This document shows, piece after piece, positions 27,261 through 37,800 of a DNA stretch of 64,000 nt. Origin of the DNA: Corallococcus macrosporus DSM 14697. GTDB lineage: Bacteria > Myxococcota > Myxococcia > Myxococcales > Myxococcaceae. The stretch's first letter is position 1, and every line of letters begins with the position of its first letter. The notes under the pieces are model-generated. The model saw only the letters and a list, made by a program, of their open reading frames with translations, did not search any database and had not been told where the DNA came from. A program made the position numbers and the translations under genes. Where the stretch lies: the NCBI RefSeq assembly GCF_002305895.1, contig NZ_CP022203.1, positions 1,156,501 through 1,220,500 of the forward strand, in the 5' to 3' direction.

Positions 27261-28667
27261 TCAGCTCCCCAGCTCCGCCGCGGGCTCCGCCGCCGCCACC
27301 GCCTGCACCCGGCGCTGCTCGTTGTAGACGGACAGCCGCAGCGTCAGCACATACGTGACGCAGCAGGCGAGGACGGCGGGCGGGCCATACGCGGACCCGA
27401 ACACCTCCAGCACCAGGGCAATGGCCGCCAGCGGCACGCCGACCACCGCCACCAGCGCGGAGGCGATGCCCACCACCACGAACACCGTCACGTCCGCGGG
27501 CCCCGTCCCCGTCACCGACGCCAGGAGCTGCGCGGTGGCCGCGCCGGACACGCCTCCCAGCACCATGGACGGGATGAGCATGCCCGCCGAGCCGCCCGAC
27601 TGCACCGTGAAGCTCGTGGTGAGCAGCTTCCCGCCCACGATGAGCAGCAGGAACCACCACATCGACAGCGGCCCCGACGTGCCCGCCAGCAGTTGGGCGA
27701 TGGTGTATTCGCCCATGCCCAGCACGTGCCGGAAGTCCATGCCCACGACGTAATAGAGCCCACCGGCCACCAGGACGGTGCACAGCGCGCCCATGGCGCC
27801 GCGCAGCACGGGGCTGGCGCGCTCCACCACCTGCCGCGTGTGCTTCATCGCCAGGCCGAACAGCAGCGCGATGGGCGCCGAGACGGCCACGGCGACCAGC
27901 GCGGTGAGCCCATACTCTCCCAGCGTGTACGTGTGCGCGTGCGGCGGGGCCACGAAGATGGGCTTGAAGCCGAGGAAGCGGTTGTTGAGCGCGTACGCGG
28001 TGATGCCCGCCAGGAGGCAGTACGCCAGCTTCCGGTAGACGATGCGGTTGCCGTAGACGACCTCCAGCGCGAACAGCGCGGCTGCGAACGGCGCGTTGAG
28101 CAGCGTCCCCACCGCCGCGGCGATGCCCGCGAGCTGGCAGGTGCGCAGTGTGTGCTCGGAGCGGGCGCGGGTCAGGCGCGCCACGCCCGCGCCCAGGGAC
28201 TCGCCCACGAGCACCACCGGACCCTCCAGTCCGCCCGACGCGCCAGAGCCCAGCGTCAGCAGCGTCGCCACCGCCTTGCGCAGGGCGAGCCGGATGGCGG
28301 GCAGCGAGTAGCGCGGGCGCGGGTCGTCCGCCGGGTCCTCGTAGGTGATGTGGTAGTTGGAGAGCGCGACGTCCACCCCGTCCGAGGCCACGTCGCTCCA
28401 GCCGGGCCGGCGGTTGAGCAGCCCTCGCAGCAGTCCGCCCAGCAGCAGCACGCCCGCGAGCACCAGCGGCGCCCACCAGAGGCTCCGCCCCGAAGCGAAC
28501 GCCAGCAGCGTGTCACTGGTGGCGTGGACGCCATACCGCAGCGCCGAGCACACCCCCCAGATGAGCACCGTGCTCAGAATCACCCGGCCCACCGTGCGCA
28601 GCACCGTGTCCCACGAGTCGTGGAGGGCGCGCTGCTCTTCGTCCAGGGGTTCTCGACGGCCAGCCAT
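27261..28667 (-). CDS. ClC-family chloride channel or transporter
   Basis: A 468-residue polytopic membrane protein. It has the ClC selectivity blocks: GSGASGGLEGPVV (GSGxP equivalent with the gating glutamate in GLEGP), the AAAVGTLLNAPFAAALFALE block, GGSAGMLIPSMVLGG (GxFxP region) and a late Tyr-containing helix. About ten hydrophobic helices are visible. There is no C-terminal CBS domain. The conserved gating Glu suggests, but does not prove, channel or proton-coupled exchange. ATG 28667 is preferred over an in-frame TTG at 28697. It lies between the copper-pair remnant and the NTF2-like gene with no obvious operon partner. Confidence 0.9.
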   Translation of the reverse strand: MAGRREPLDEEQRALHDSWDTVLRTVGRVILSTVLIWGVCSALRYGVHATSDTLLAFASGRSLWWAPLVLAGVLLLGGLLRGLLNRRPGWSDVASDGVDVALSNYHITYEDPADDPRPRYSLPAIRLALRKAVATLLTLGSGASGGLEGPVVLVGESLGAGVARLTRARSEHTLRTCQLAGIAAAVGTLLNAPFAAALFALEVVYGNRIVYRKLAYCLLAGITAYALNNRFLGFKPIFVAPPHAHTYTLGEYGLTALVAVAVSAPIALLFGLAMKHTRQVVERASPVLRGAMGALCTVLVAGGLYYVVGMDFRHVLGMGEYTIAQLLAGTSGPLSMWWFLLLIVGGKLLTTSFTVQSGGSAGMLIPSMVLGGVSGAATAQLLASVTGTGPADVTVFVVVGIASALVAVVGVPLAAIALVLEVFGSAYGPPAVLACCVTYVLTLRLSVYNEQRRVQAVAAAEPAAELGS

Positions 28668-28751
28668 GGAGCGGGAGGCTACGTCGTTTGAGGGCAAAGT
28701 AAATGCCCGTCGGCCCGCCCCCCCACGTCCAGCGGCGCGAGCGGCTGCCCG

Positions 28752-29603
28752 TCAGACGGCCCGGGCCACGGCGTGGCTGTCCTCGAACATGCGATAGCGC
28801 GTGATTCTGCCATCCCGTACGGTCATGTCGAAGGCGAAGGCCGATTCGATGAGCCGGCCCGTGGCCTTCACCAGCGAGGCGAGGTCGCCCAGGATGACCG
28901 CTGTCTCGTCGTCCGCGAGGATGGTGCGCACCTCGAAGCGGCGTGGCTCCACGTGGGTCACCAGCTCGCGGAAGAAGTCGCCCACCCCGGCGCGGCCACG
29001 CCTGGGGCCAATCCACGGGACGCGCGCGACGTCACCGTCGATGCTCCAGTCGGCGTCCTCGTCGAAGAGCGCGAGGAGCTCCGCGAGCGTCTCCGGCGCG
29101 GTGGGGTTGGCGCGAAACGCCTGCATCCCCTGGAGGTACCGCTCCGCCACTTCACGAGGCGTGGCGGCTGGCGCGTCCTCGCGGAAGAGGTGGACGCGCC
29201 GCTGGTCGGCATTGGTGAAGTCCGGGTCGACGTAGATGTGGATCCGGCGAATCAAGGGGCCGTCGAACTCGAAGACGGTGCAGAACCGTCCCTGGGAAAT
29301 CTCGCCGTCCGGCCAGCTCACGCCGCCTCGCGTGACGCCCCGCTCCTGTCCCTCGACGGCGATCCGGTCCCCATCCACCGTGAAGACGAGCCCGTCGAGG
29401 TCATGGACCAGGCTGGCGACCTCCCGCCCGAACCGCTCGCTGAACCGTGCCAGCGCGGCCTTTCCCTGCGCCGGTCCGAACTTGGGGAAGAAGAACCGCA
29501 CATCATCCGTGAAGAGGTCCGACAAGGTCGGGTCCTTCTCGTCCACCTTGCGGAAGTAGCTGCGGATCGTCTCGAGACGCTGCCCGGCCGTGTCGGCTGT
29601 CAT
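28752..29603 (-). CDS. Tandem SnoaL/NTF2-like protein
   Basis: A 283-residue protein with two NTF2-like (SnoaL-type) domains in tandem, residues about 8-135 (ETIRSYFRKVDEKDPTLSDLF... DVRFFFPKFGP) and 150-283 (YLQGMQAFRAN... LLALFDEDADWSIDG). Such domains are small cone-shaped pockets that act as polyketide cyclases, isomerases or ligand binders; no catalytic set can be assigned. ATG 29603 is the sensible start because the longer frame runs into the AT-rich intergenic operators. It is divergent from a TetR-type regulator gene 100 bases away, so it is the likely target of that repressor. Confidence 0.85.
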   Translation of the reverse strand: MTADTAGQRLETIRSYFRKVDEKDPTLSDLFTDDVRFFFPKFGPAQGKAALARFSERFGREVASLVHDLDGLVFTVDGDRIAVEGQERGVTRGGVSWPDGEISQGRFCTVFEFDGPLIRRIHIYVDPDFTNADQRRVHLFREDAPAATPREVAERYLQGMQAFRANPTAPETLAELLALFDEDADWSIDGDVARVPWIGPRRGRAGVGDFFRELVTHVEPRRFEVRTILADDETAVILGDLASLVKATGRLIESAFAFDMTVRDGRITRYRMFEDSHAVARAV

Positions 29604-29615
29604 CTGTCTTGCTCC

Positions 29616-29641
29616 ATATCTGTAAGTCGGTTTACATATAT
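29616..29641. promoter_or_regulatory. Probable TetR operator 1 (imperfect palindrome)
   Basis: ATATCTGTAA and TTACATATAT form 10-base arms with one mismatch around a 6-base centre. It lies just upstream of the NTF2-like gene, in an unusually AT-rich gap where its promoter must be. Confidence 0.6.
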
Positions 29642-29674
29642 GGGGCATCCTTCTGATGAGGGTGTCAAGAATTA

Positions 29675-29690
29675 TGTAGTAGTGACTACA
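29675..29690. promoter_or_regulatory. Probable TetR operator 2 (perfect palindrome)
   Basis: TGTAGT and ACTACA form a perfect 6-bp inverted repeat around AGTG. It ends just before the regulator's GAAAGGA ribosome binding site, so binding here would give autoregulation. Confidence 0.55.
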
Positions 29691-29703
29691 GAAAGGACGT
29701 TGT

Positions 29704-30384
29704 ATGGCTGTCCGGGGACGTCCGCGCAGCTTCGACCGTGACGCCGCGCTCGCGCAGGCCATGTCGCTCTTCTGGGCGAAGGGCTATGAGGCAACCCAGC
29801 TCGCCGACCTGATGGCGGCGATGAAGATCAACCCGCCGAGCTTCTATGCCGCCTTCGGCTCGAAGGAGCAGCTCTTCCGCGAGGCAGTCGAGCTCTACCT
29901 CGCCACGCGCGGCGCGGGCAGCATGAAGGCGCTGGCGGAGACGGCCCATGCCCGGGACGCCATCCAGGCGATGCTCCTGGCGAGCGCCGACATCGCGCTC
30001 GCGAGCCCTTCGCGCGGCGGCTGCCTGGTCAGCCTGGGGCTCGTCAACTGCCAGTCCCAGAACCTGCCGCTGCGTGAGCACATGCGGGCGCTGCGGCGCG
30101 AGACGGTGGCGCTCATCCACCAGCGCCTGGAGCAGGGGGTGGTGGATGGCGAGCTGCCCGCCGGACTCGATGTCCCGCGCACCGCGACCTACTACGCCAT
30201 GGTGATGCAGGGGCTCTCCCTCCAGGCCCAGGACGGTGCCTCAGCCGAGGAGCTGGCCGGCGTCGTCGCGACCGCGATGTCCGCGCTGGACCAGGACCAG
30301 GCCAGCGCCAGCAAGCCTGCCGGGCGCACCGGGGGCTCCACGAAGAAGCAGGGCGCCGCCGCCCGAGGCCGTCGGCGACCGTGA
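29704..30384 (+). CDS. TetR/AcrR-family transcriptional regulator
   Basis: A 226-residue regulator. Residues about 5-60 form the TetR helix-turn-helix (RGRPRSFDRDAALAQAMSLF, then LADLMAAMKINPPSFYAAFGSKEQLF). The rest is the helical ligand-binding and dimerisation domain, ending in a basic Ala/Gly/Arg tail. ATG 29704 follows GAAAGGA at good spacing. It is divergent from the SnoaL-like gene, with two palindromes in the 100-base gap, the standard arrangement for a repressor of its neighbour and itself. The inducer is unknown. Confidence 0.92.
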   Translation: MAVRGRPRSFDRDAALAQAMSLFWAKGYEATQLADLMAAMKINPPSFYAAFGSKEQLFREAVELYLATRGAGSMKALAETAHARDAIQAMLLASADIALASPSRGGCLVSLGLVNCQSQNLPLREHMRALRRETVALIHQRLEQGVVDGELPAGLDVPRTATYYAMVMQGLSLQAQDGASAEELAGVVATAMSALDQDQASASKPAGRTGGSTKKQGAAARGRRRP

Positions 30385-30518
30385 GGCTGGCGTAGGCGCT
30401 CCGTGTGACGGTCCGCCGCCGCATGCGTCGGGCAGCGGCGCGACTCATTCTGCATGGACACCCTGTAAGAGCCGGCCGGGTGCTTCGTTGGCCTGGGCGA
30501 AAGGAGCCTCGAAGCGCC

Positions 30519-32981
30519 ATGTCCCATCCCCATTCGCCTCCTCCCTCCCCGGCCAGGGAGGCGCCCGCCATCGACCCTGTCTGCGGCATGAAGGTCGACC
30601 CGAGCGCCCCGAAAGGCGGCCACCTGGAGCACGAGGGGCTCACCTACGCCTTCTGCAATCCCAGGTGCCGGGAGCGGTTTCGCTCGGACCCGCGGCGTTA
30701 CCTCTCACCCCCGCAGGACGCGCCTCCGTCCCCGCCTCCGTCCTCGCCGGGCGCCGTGTACGTCTGCCCCATGGACCCGGAGGTCCGTCAGTCGCACCCC
30801 GGCGCCTGCCCCAAGTGCGGCATGGCGCTGGAACCCGAGGCGCCTCCCGTCCCCGCGTCCCAGGTGGAGTACGTGTGCCCGATGCACCCGGAGGTGGTGA
30901 AGGACGGTCCGGGGAGCTGCCCCAAGTGCGGCATGGCGTTGGAGCCGCGCACCGTCCTGGCGCAGGAGCCGCCGGACCCGGAGCTGCAATCCATGCGGCT
31001 GCGCTTCCGCGTGGGGTTGGCGCTCACGGTGCCGCTGCTCGTGCTGGCCATGTCGGACATGATTCCGGGGCAGCCGGTGCAGCACGCGGTGTCCGCGAGC
31101 GTGCTGGCCTGGGCGCAGCTCGTGCTGGCCACGCCCGTGGTGCTCTGGGCCGGCGCGCCCTTCTTCCAGCGCGGCTGGGCCTCGGTGCGCAACCGGCACC
31201 TCAACATGTTCACCCTCATCGCGCTGGGCACGGGCGCGGCGTATCTGTTCAGCGTCTTCGCCACGCTGGCGCCCCAGGCCCTGCCACGGGGCCTGCGTAC
31301 GGGGCACGGCGGCTCCGCGCCCCTCTACTTCGAGGCCGCCGCCGTCATCGTCACCCTGGTGGCGTTGGGGCAGGTGTTGGAGCTGCGCGCCCGGCACGCT
31401 ACGTCCGGCGCGCTGCGGGCCTTGCTCAGCCTCGCGCCGCCGGTGGCGCGGCGAATCGGCGCGGGCGGCCACGAGGAGGACGTTCCGCTCGCGAGCGTCC
31501 AGCCGGGTGACACGCTGCGCGTGCGCCCTGGCGAGAAGGTGCCGGTGGACGGCGTGGTGCTCCAGGGCTCCAGCGCCGTGGACGAATCCATGGTGACGGG
31601 CGAGTCGCTGCCCGTGGAGAAGGGCCCGGACGCGCAGGTGACGGGCGGCACGGTGAACGGCACCGGCTCCCTGCTGATGCGCGCCGAGCGCGTGGGCCAG
31701 GACACGTTGCTCTCGCGCATCGTCCAGCGGGTGAGCGAGGCCCAGCGCACCCGCGCGCCGATTCAGCGGCTCGCGGACAAGGTGGCGGCGGTCTTCGTGC
31801 CGGTGGTCATCGCGGTGGCGGTGGTGACGGCGGCCGTGTGGGCGCTCTGGGGGCCCGAGCCCCGGCTGGCGCACGCGGTGGTCAACGCGGTGGCGGTGCT
31901 CATCATCGCCTGCCCCTGCGCGCTGGGGTTGGCCACGCCCATGTCCGTCATGGTGGGCACGGGGCGCGGCGCCCAGGCGGGTGTCCTCATCCGCGACGCG
32001 GCGGCGCTGGAGCGGCTGGAGGCCGTGGACACCCTGGTGGTGGACAAGACAGGCACGCTCACCGAGGGCAAGCCGCGCCTCGTGACGGTGATTCCCGCGC
32101 CGGGCATGGAGGAGCTCCGGCTGCTGCGGCTGGCCGCGAGCCTGGAGCGTGGCAGCGAGCACCCGCTGGCCGCGGCCATCGTCGCGGGCGCGAAGGAGCG
32201 GGGCGTGACGCTGGCGCCCGTGGAGGACTTCCGCTCAATCACGGGGCAGGGCGTGGTGGGCGAGGTGGAGGGCGCCGAGGTGGCCCTGGGCAACGCGGCG
32301 CTGACGGATGCGCTGGGGGTCCATGCGGGAGACCTGGCGGCCCGCGCCGAGGCCCTGCGCGCCGAGGGCCAGACGGTGGTGCTGGTGGCGGTGGAGGGGA
32401 AGGCCGCGGGCCTGCTCGGCGTCGAGGACCCGGTGAAGTCCTCCACGCCGGAGGCCCTGGCGTTGCTGCGCGAGGAAGGGCTGCGCGTGGTGATGCTCAC
32501 GGGCGACAGCCAGACGACGGCGGACGCGGTGGCGCGGCGGCTGGGCATCACCGAGGTCATCGCCGGGGTGCAGCCGGAGGCGAAGGGCGACGCCATCCGG
32601 CGGCTGCAGCAGGAGGGGCGGGTGGTGGCCATGGCCGGGGATGGCGTCAACGACGCGCCCGCGCTGGCGCAGGCGGACGTGGGCATCGCCATGGGGACGG
32701 GGACGGACATCGCGATGGAGAGCGCGGCGGTGACGCTGGTGAAGGGGGACCTGCGGGCCATCGCCCGGGCCCGGCGCCTGAGCCAGGGCACCCTGCGCAA
32801 CATCCGGCAGAACCTCTTCTTCGCCTTCGTCTACAACGCCGTGGGCGTGCCGCTGGCGGCGGGCGTGCTCTATCCCGTCTTCGGTCTGCTCCTCAGCCCC
32901 ATCTTCGCCAGCGCCGCGATGAGCCTCTCGTCGGTGTCCGTCATCGGCAACGCGCTCCGGCTGCGGACGCTGAAGCTGTAG
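30519..32981 (+). CDS. Copper-type heavy-metal P1B ATPase with YHS and two HMBD modules
   Basis: An 820-residue metal-exporting ATPase. The N-terminus has a YHS metal domain (DPVCGMKVD) and two copies of the heavy-metal-binding module YVCPM(D/H)PEV...[10 protein letters not shown]. Eight helices follow, with the transport motif CPC at 465-467, the phosphorylated Asp509 in DKTGTLT, the TGES actuator loop, SEHPLA in the nucleotide domain, [10 protein letters not shown], and the last helices with [11 protein letters not shown] and MSLSSVSV. This set marks P1B-1 pumps that export Cu(I) or Ag(I). ATG 30519 follows AAGGAG. It is followed 22 bases later by a Cys-rich copper-storage type protein. Confidence 0.94.
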   Translation: MSHPHSPPPSPAREAPAIDPVCGMKVDPSAPKGGHLEHEGLTYAFCNPRCRERFRSDPRRYLSPPQDAPPSPPPSSPGAVYVCPMDPEVRQSHPGACPKCGMALEPEAPPVPASQVEYVCPMHPEVVKDGPGSCPKCGMALEPRTVLAQEPPDPELQSMRLRFRVGLALTVPLLVLAMSDMIPGQPVQHAVSASVLAWAQLVLATPVVLWAGAPFFQRGWASVRNRHLNMFTLIALGTGAAYLFSVFATLAPQALPRGLRTGHGGSAPLYFEAAAVIVTLVALGQVLELRARHATSGALRALLSLAPPVARRIGAGGHEEDVPLASVQPGDTLRVRPGEKVPVDGVVLQGSSAVDESMVTGESLPVEKGPDAQVTGGTVNGTGSLLMRAERVGQDTLLSRIVQRVSEAQRTRAPIQRLADKVAAVFVPVVIAVAVVTAAVWALWGPEPRLAHAVVNAVAVLIIACPCALGLATPMSVMVGTGRGAQAGVLIRDAAALERLEAVDTLVVDKTGTLTEGKPRLVTVIPAPGMEELRLLRLAASLERGSEHPLAAAIVAGAKERGVTLAPVEDFRSITGQGVVGEVEGAEVALGNAALTDALGVHAGDLAARAEALRAEGQTVVLVAVEGKAAGLLGVEDPVKSSTPEALALLREEGLRVVMLTGDSQTTADAVARRLGITEVIAGVQPEAKGDAIRRLQQEGRVVAMAGDGVNDAPALAQADVGIAMGTGTDIAMESAAVTLVKGDLRAIARARRLSQGTLRNIRQNLFFAFVYNAVGVPLAAGVLYPVFGLLLSPIFASAAMSLSSVSVIGNALRLRTLKL

Positions 32982-33003
32982 TCCCTGGCCACGGGGGGCC
33001 GGG

Positions 33004-33465
33004 ATGTCCAACCTTGAACGCGAACCCAATGCCTCCAGGAGCGTGGACACCATGGCCCCAGCCGAAGTGATGAAGACCGACAGTGACCTGAATCAGTGCA
33101 TCGAGGACTGCCTGGCCTGCCACCGCGTCTGCGTGGAGACGCTGACGTACTGTCTGGGCAAGGGTGGCAAGCATGCGGAGGCCGGCCACCTGCGCCTGCT
33201 GATGGACTGCGCGGAAATCTGCCAGACGAGCGCGAACTTCATGCTGCGGGGCTCGGAGCTGCACAGCCGCACCTGCTTCGCCTGCTCGGAGGTCTGCAAG
33301 CGCTGCGCGGAGTCCTGCGGGCGCATGGGCGACGACGTGGTGATGAAGGCCTGCGCGGACATGTGCACCCGGTGTTCGGATTCGTGCTGGAAGATGGGGG
33401 GAGGCGTCATGCCGCAGACGCCCAACCCGGAGGCCGCCCAGCGCGCCGCCGACCTCCCCGCGTGA
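33004..33465 (+). CDS. Four-helix-bundle copper-binding protein (DUF326/Csp type)
   Basis: A 153-residue cytosolic protein with 16 cysteines in CxxxC/CxxC patterns along predicted helices (CIEDCLACHRVC, CAEIC, CFACSEVCKRC, CADMCTRCSDSC). This is the pattern of four-helix copper-storage proteins, which pack Cu(I) inside the bundle. There is no signal peptide, so it should act in the cytosol (Csp3-like). ATG 33004 is given; an in-frame ATG at 33052 is possible. It lies 22 bases after the copper ATPase and is surely in the same copper-detoxification operon. Confidence 0.88.
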   Translation: MSNLEREPNASRSVDTMAPAEVMKTDSDLNQCIEDCLACHRVCVETLTYCLGKGGKHAEAGHLRLLMDCAEICQTSANFMLRGSELHSRTCFACSEVCKRCAESCGRMGDDVVMKACADMCTRCSDSCWKMGGGVMPQTPNPEAAQRAADLPA

Positions 33466-33554
33466 GGCGTCCGCCCGGAAGAGTCCAGGCAAGCCGGAAA
33501 CGGGCGTGAAGCGGAGCCCTTCACTCGCCGTCGAGGCCGATTAGAGTGCCTTCC

Positions 33555-34628
33555 ATGAGCCCCTCTGGTGCGCCCGCTGGACATATCTCGGTCGTCCGCC
33601 TGCCCAACGCCTGGTTCATCCTGTGTGCTTCAAATGAGCTGGGAGACAAGCCCCTGGCGCGTACGCTCCAGGGCTCGCCCCTGGTGCTCTTCCGGGGCGA
33701 GGGCGGCAAGCCCGCGGCCCTGGTGGACCGCTGTCCGCACCGCAACGTGCCGCTGTCGCTGGGCCGGGTGAAGGAAGGCCAGCTCCAGTGCGGCTATCAC
33801 GGCTGGCGCTTCGACGGCGAGGGCCAGTGCCGCGCCATCCCGGGCTTCCTCGGCGAGCCCGGCGCCCGCGCCCGCTGCGCCACGGCGCACGCCACGCGCG
33901 AGCAGGACGGCTTCGTCTGGGTCTACTCCACGCCGGGCGTCGAGCCCACCACGGAGCCCTACCGCTTCCCGCTGCTGGAGGCGCGCGAGTACACCACCGT
34001 GCGCCGGGTGCTGAGGGCCCCCGGCTCGCTGCACGCCACGCTGGAGAACACGCTGGACGTGCCGCACACCGCGTACCTCCACGGCGGGCTGTTCCGCACC
34101 GAGGAGAAGCGGAACGAAATCGAGGTGGTGGTGCGCCGCGGCGCAGACAAGGTGGAGGCGGAGTACATTGGCGAGCCGCGCCCCAGCGGGCTCGTGGGCA
34201 AGCTGCTCGCGCCGGGGGGCGGGGTGGTGCAGCACTTCGACCGCTTCCTGATGCCCTCCATCGCCCAGGTGGAGTACCGCATCGGTGACGCCAGCCACGT
34301 CATGGTGACGTCCGCGATGACGCCCGTGTCCGAATGGGACACGCTGGTGTACGCGGTGGTGACCTTCCGCCTGCCAGTCCCCCGCTGGCTGGTGCGCGCG
34401 GCGCTTCCGCTCATCATGCCCGTGGCGCTCCACATCTTCGGGCAGGACGCGCGCATCCTCCGGCGGCAGACGGAGACCATCCGCCGCTTCGGCACGGAGG
34501 CCTATGCCTCCACCGAAATCGACGTGCTCGGGCCCGGCATCCTCCGCCTGCTCCGCGCCGCCGAGCGCGAGAAGCCCGGCGCCGTGGGCGACGCCGTGCA
34601 TGAAACACGGCTGAAGATGCGGACCTGA
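33555..34628 (+). CDS. Rieske [2Fe-2S] ring-hydroxylating-type oxygenase
   Basis: A 357-residue oxygenase component. The Rieske cluster ligands are C60/H62 (CPHRN) and C79/H82 (CGYHGW). The mononuclear iron site follows as ENTLDVPHTAYLH, with the expected D-x2-H-x4-H. The C-terminal catalytic domain is shorter than in aromatic dioxygenases and resembles the Rieske monooxygenases that act on pigments, sterols or cholines. The substrate is not readable and no ferredoxin or reductase gene adjoins. ATG 33555 is chosen; a GTG at 33546 would add three residues. It stands alone between copper operons and converges on the efflux operon. Confidence 0.85.
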   Translation: MSPSGAPAGHISVVRLPNAWFILCASNELGDKPLARTLQGSPLVLFRGEGGKPAALVDRCPHRNVPLSLGRVKEGQLQCGYHGWRFDGEGQCRAIPGFLGEPGARARCATAHATREQDGFVWVYSTPGVEPTTEPYRFPLLEAREYTTVRRVLRAPGSLHATLENTLDVPHTAYLHGGLFRTEEKRNEIEVVVRRGADKVEAEYIGEPRPSGLVGKLLAPGGGVVQHFDRFLMPSIAQVEYRIGDASHVMVTSAMTPVSEWDTLVYAVVTFRLPVPRWLVRAALPLIMPVALHIFGQDARILRRQTETIRRFGTEAYASTEIDVLGPGILRLLRAAEREKPGAVGDAVHETRLKMRT

Positions 34629-34767
34629 GAGACATCGCCGCGCGCCGCGCCCGGGACATTGAATGGGAGGTGCTGTCGCGGGTGGCGCCCCGGCTCGCCG
34701 CCCACCGAGGCATGAGGACGCCGTCTCCTGCTCCTGCGTGTAACCGCCCGGACTGTCGGCGCCCGCT

Positions 34768-34793
34768 CCCCGGGAGCTGGGCGGCTCCCGGGG
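34768..34793. terminator. Perfect 10-bp hairpin between convergent Rieske and RND genes
   Basis: CCCCGGGAGC and GCTCCCGGGG pair perfectly around TGGGCG. There is no T-run beyond, but the position between two convergent genes suits a bidirectional terminator. The rest of the gap shows nothing else. Confidence 0.6.
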
Positions 34794-34796
34794 GCA

Positions 34797-34819
34797 AAGC
34801 CAGACTGTCTGACTGGCTT
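34797..34819. terminator. Second hairpin of a tandem pair between convergent genes
   Basis: AAGCCAG and CTGGCTT pair over a 9-base loop, four bases after the first hairpin. The A and T at its ends give it terminator character in both directions. Confidence 0.45.
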
Positions 34820-34833
34820 GGAGATGGGATGGG

Positions 34834-37800
34834 TCAGGCGGTCTGCGGCTTGGCGGGCAGCGGCGGCTCACCCGTGCCTTCCTCGGGCTGCGCCTGGGGA
34901 AGGTGGCGCCGCTTCCAGAGGGCGAAGATGGCCGGATACACGGTCAGCTCCAGCAGGAACGACGTCACGAGTCCGCCCACCAGCGGCGCGGCGATGCGCT
35001 TCATCACGTCCGCGCCCGTGCCGGTGCTCCACAGCACGGGGAGCAGGCCAATCATGTCCGTCATCACCGTCATCAGCTTGGGACGGATTCGGCGCGCCGC
35101 GCCATCGACGATGGTCTCCGTGAGGTCGGCCATGGTGCGCAGCCGGCCCTCCTGGTCCGCCTTCTTATGGGCCAGGGTGAGGTAGAGCAGCATCACCACG
35201 CCCGTCTCCGCGTCGAGCCCGGCCAGGGCGATGAGCCCCACCCACACGGCGATGCTCATGTTGTAGTCGAGCAGGTACAGCAGCCACACCGCGCCAATCA
35301 GGCTGAAGGGCACCGCGAGCAGGACGATGCCCGTCTCCACCACGGACTTCGTGCTGAAGTAGAGCAGCAGGCACACCAGCAGCAGGGTGACGGGAATCAC
35401 CACCTGGAGCTTCTCGGTGGCGCGCTCGAAGTACTTGAACTGGCCGCTCCACTCCACGCGCACGCCGGGGGGCGTCTTCACCTCGCGCGCCACCGCCGCC
35501 TTCGCGTCCTTCACGTAGTCCGCGATGGGCCGCCCCGTGTCCACGAAGACGTAGGTGACGAGCTTGCCGCCCTCGCTGCGAATCATGGGCGGGCCCTGCA
35601 CGAAGCGCACGTCCGCCACCTGGGTGAGCGGCACCTGCGCGCCGCCCGGCGTGGGGACCAGCACCTCCTTCAGCAGCTCCGGGCTGTCGCGGTACTCGCG
35701 CGCGTAGCGCACGTTGATGGGGTAGCGCTCGCGGCCCTCCACCGTCTGGGAGACGTTCTCCCCGCCGATGGCGCCCATGACGACTTCGTTGACGGCCTTC
35801 ACGCCCAGGCCCAGGCGCGCGGCCTCCTCGCGCTTCACCTCGATGTCCACGTAGAAGCCGCCCGTGGAGCGGTCCGCGAACGCGCTGCGCGTGCCGGGCA
35901 CCTGCGCCACGGCCTGCTCAATGGCCACCGCCGTCTGCTCCAGCGTGTCCAGGTCGTCGCCGAACACCTGGATGCCCAGCGGGCTGCGGATGCCGGTGGC
36001 CAGCATCTCCGTGCGCGTCTGAATGGGCATCCAGAAGATGTTGGGCATGCCCGGGTACTGGAGCGTGTCGTCCATCTCCGCGAGCAGGGCCTCCCACGTC
36101 AGGCCCTCGCGCCACTCGGACTTCGGCTTGAGCACCACCGTCGTCTCGAACATGGACAGGGGAGCGGGGTCCGTGGGCGTCTCCGCGCGGCCCGCCTTGC
36201 CGAAGACGCTCACCACCTCCGGGATGCGCTTGAGCTGCGCGTCCATGGCCTGGAGGATGCGCGTGGCCTCGGTGATGGACATGCCCGGCGGTGACGTGGG
36301 CATGTAGAGGATGGCGCCCTCGTTGAGCGGCGGCATGAACTCGTGGCCCAGCCGCAGGAAGGCGGGCACCGTCAGCGCCATGGCCACCACGGACAGCGCC
36401 ACCACCGCCTTCGCGTGCCGCACCACGAAGCGCACCACCGGCATGTAGAGCGCGACCAGCCAGCGGTTGAGGGGGTTCTCGTCCTCCCGGCGGATGCGCC
36501 CGCGGATGAAGAGCACCGCCAGCGCGGGCGTCAGGGTCACCGCCAGCACCGAGGCGAAGCCCATGGAGTACGTCTTCGTGTACGCCAGCGGCTTGAAGAG
36601 CCGGCCTTCCGTGGCCTCCAGGGTGAAGACGGGGAGGAAGGCCACGGTGAGCACCAGCAGCGTGCCGAAGATGGAGGGGCCCACCTCCTGCATCGCGGCG
36701 ATGATGACCTCTCGTCGCTCGCCGGGGCGGCCTTCCGCCTCCCACGCCTCCAGCTTCTTGTGGATGTTCTCCACGATGATGATGGAGGCGTCCACCATGG
36801 CGCCAATGGCGACGATGATGCCGCCCAGGCTCATGATGTTGGCGGTGAGCCCCTGGTAGTACATGGGGATGAAGGCGAGCAGCACCGCCACGGGCAGCGT
36901 GAGGAGGGTGACCAGCGCGCTGCGCGCGTGCATCAGGAAGAGGAAGATGATGAGGCTCACCACCAGCATCTCCTCCACCAGCGCGCGGCTGAGCGTGCCA
37001 ATGGACTCCTCGATGAGCCCGGAGCGGTCATACGTGACGACCAGCTCCACGCCCTCCGGCAGGCCCGCGCGGACCTCCTCCAGGCGCGCCTTCACCGCCT
37101 CGATGACGGTCAGCGCGTTCTCCCCGTAGCGCATGACGACGATGCCGCCGGCCACCTCGCCCTTGCCGTCCAGCTCCGCCACGCCCCGGCGGATGTCCGG
37201 CCCCAGGCTCACCTGGGCCACGTTGCGCACCAGCACCGGCGTGCCGTCCTCGCTCACCTTCAGCGGGATGCTCTCCAGGTCCTGGGTCGAGCGGATGTAG
37301 CCGCGCCCGCGGATGACGTGCTCGTGGCCGGCGATCTCCAGCACCCGGCCGCCCACGTCCTCGTTGGACTCGCGGACGGCGCGCGTCACGTCACCCAGCG
37401 TCACGCCGTAGGCGCGGAGCTGGTTGGGGTCCACCTGCACCTGGTACTGCTTCACGATGCCGCCCACGCTGGCCACCTCCGCCACGCCGGGCACGCTGGA
37501 CAGCGCGTAGCGCACGTTCCAGTCCTGGAGGCCGCGCAGGTCCGCCAGGGAGTGCTTGCCGCCCTCGTCCACCAGCGCGTACTCGAAGACCCAGCCCACG
37601 CCGGTGGCGTCCGGCCCCAGCGTGGGCGTCACGCCCGAAGGCAGGCGTCCGCGCGCCGTCTCCATGTATTCGAGCACGCGGCTGCGCGCCCAGTACATGT
37701 CCGTGCCGTCCTCGAAGATGACGTAGACGAAGGACATGCCGAACATCGACTGGCCCCGCACGGCCTTCACCTTCGGCGCCGACAGCAGGGAGGACGAGAT

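Noticed and set aside
33466-33554. Possible additional small gene between the Cys-rich protein and the Rieske gene
   Set aside because: No frame with a start, ribosome binding site and plausible composition fits the gap.
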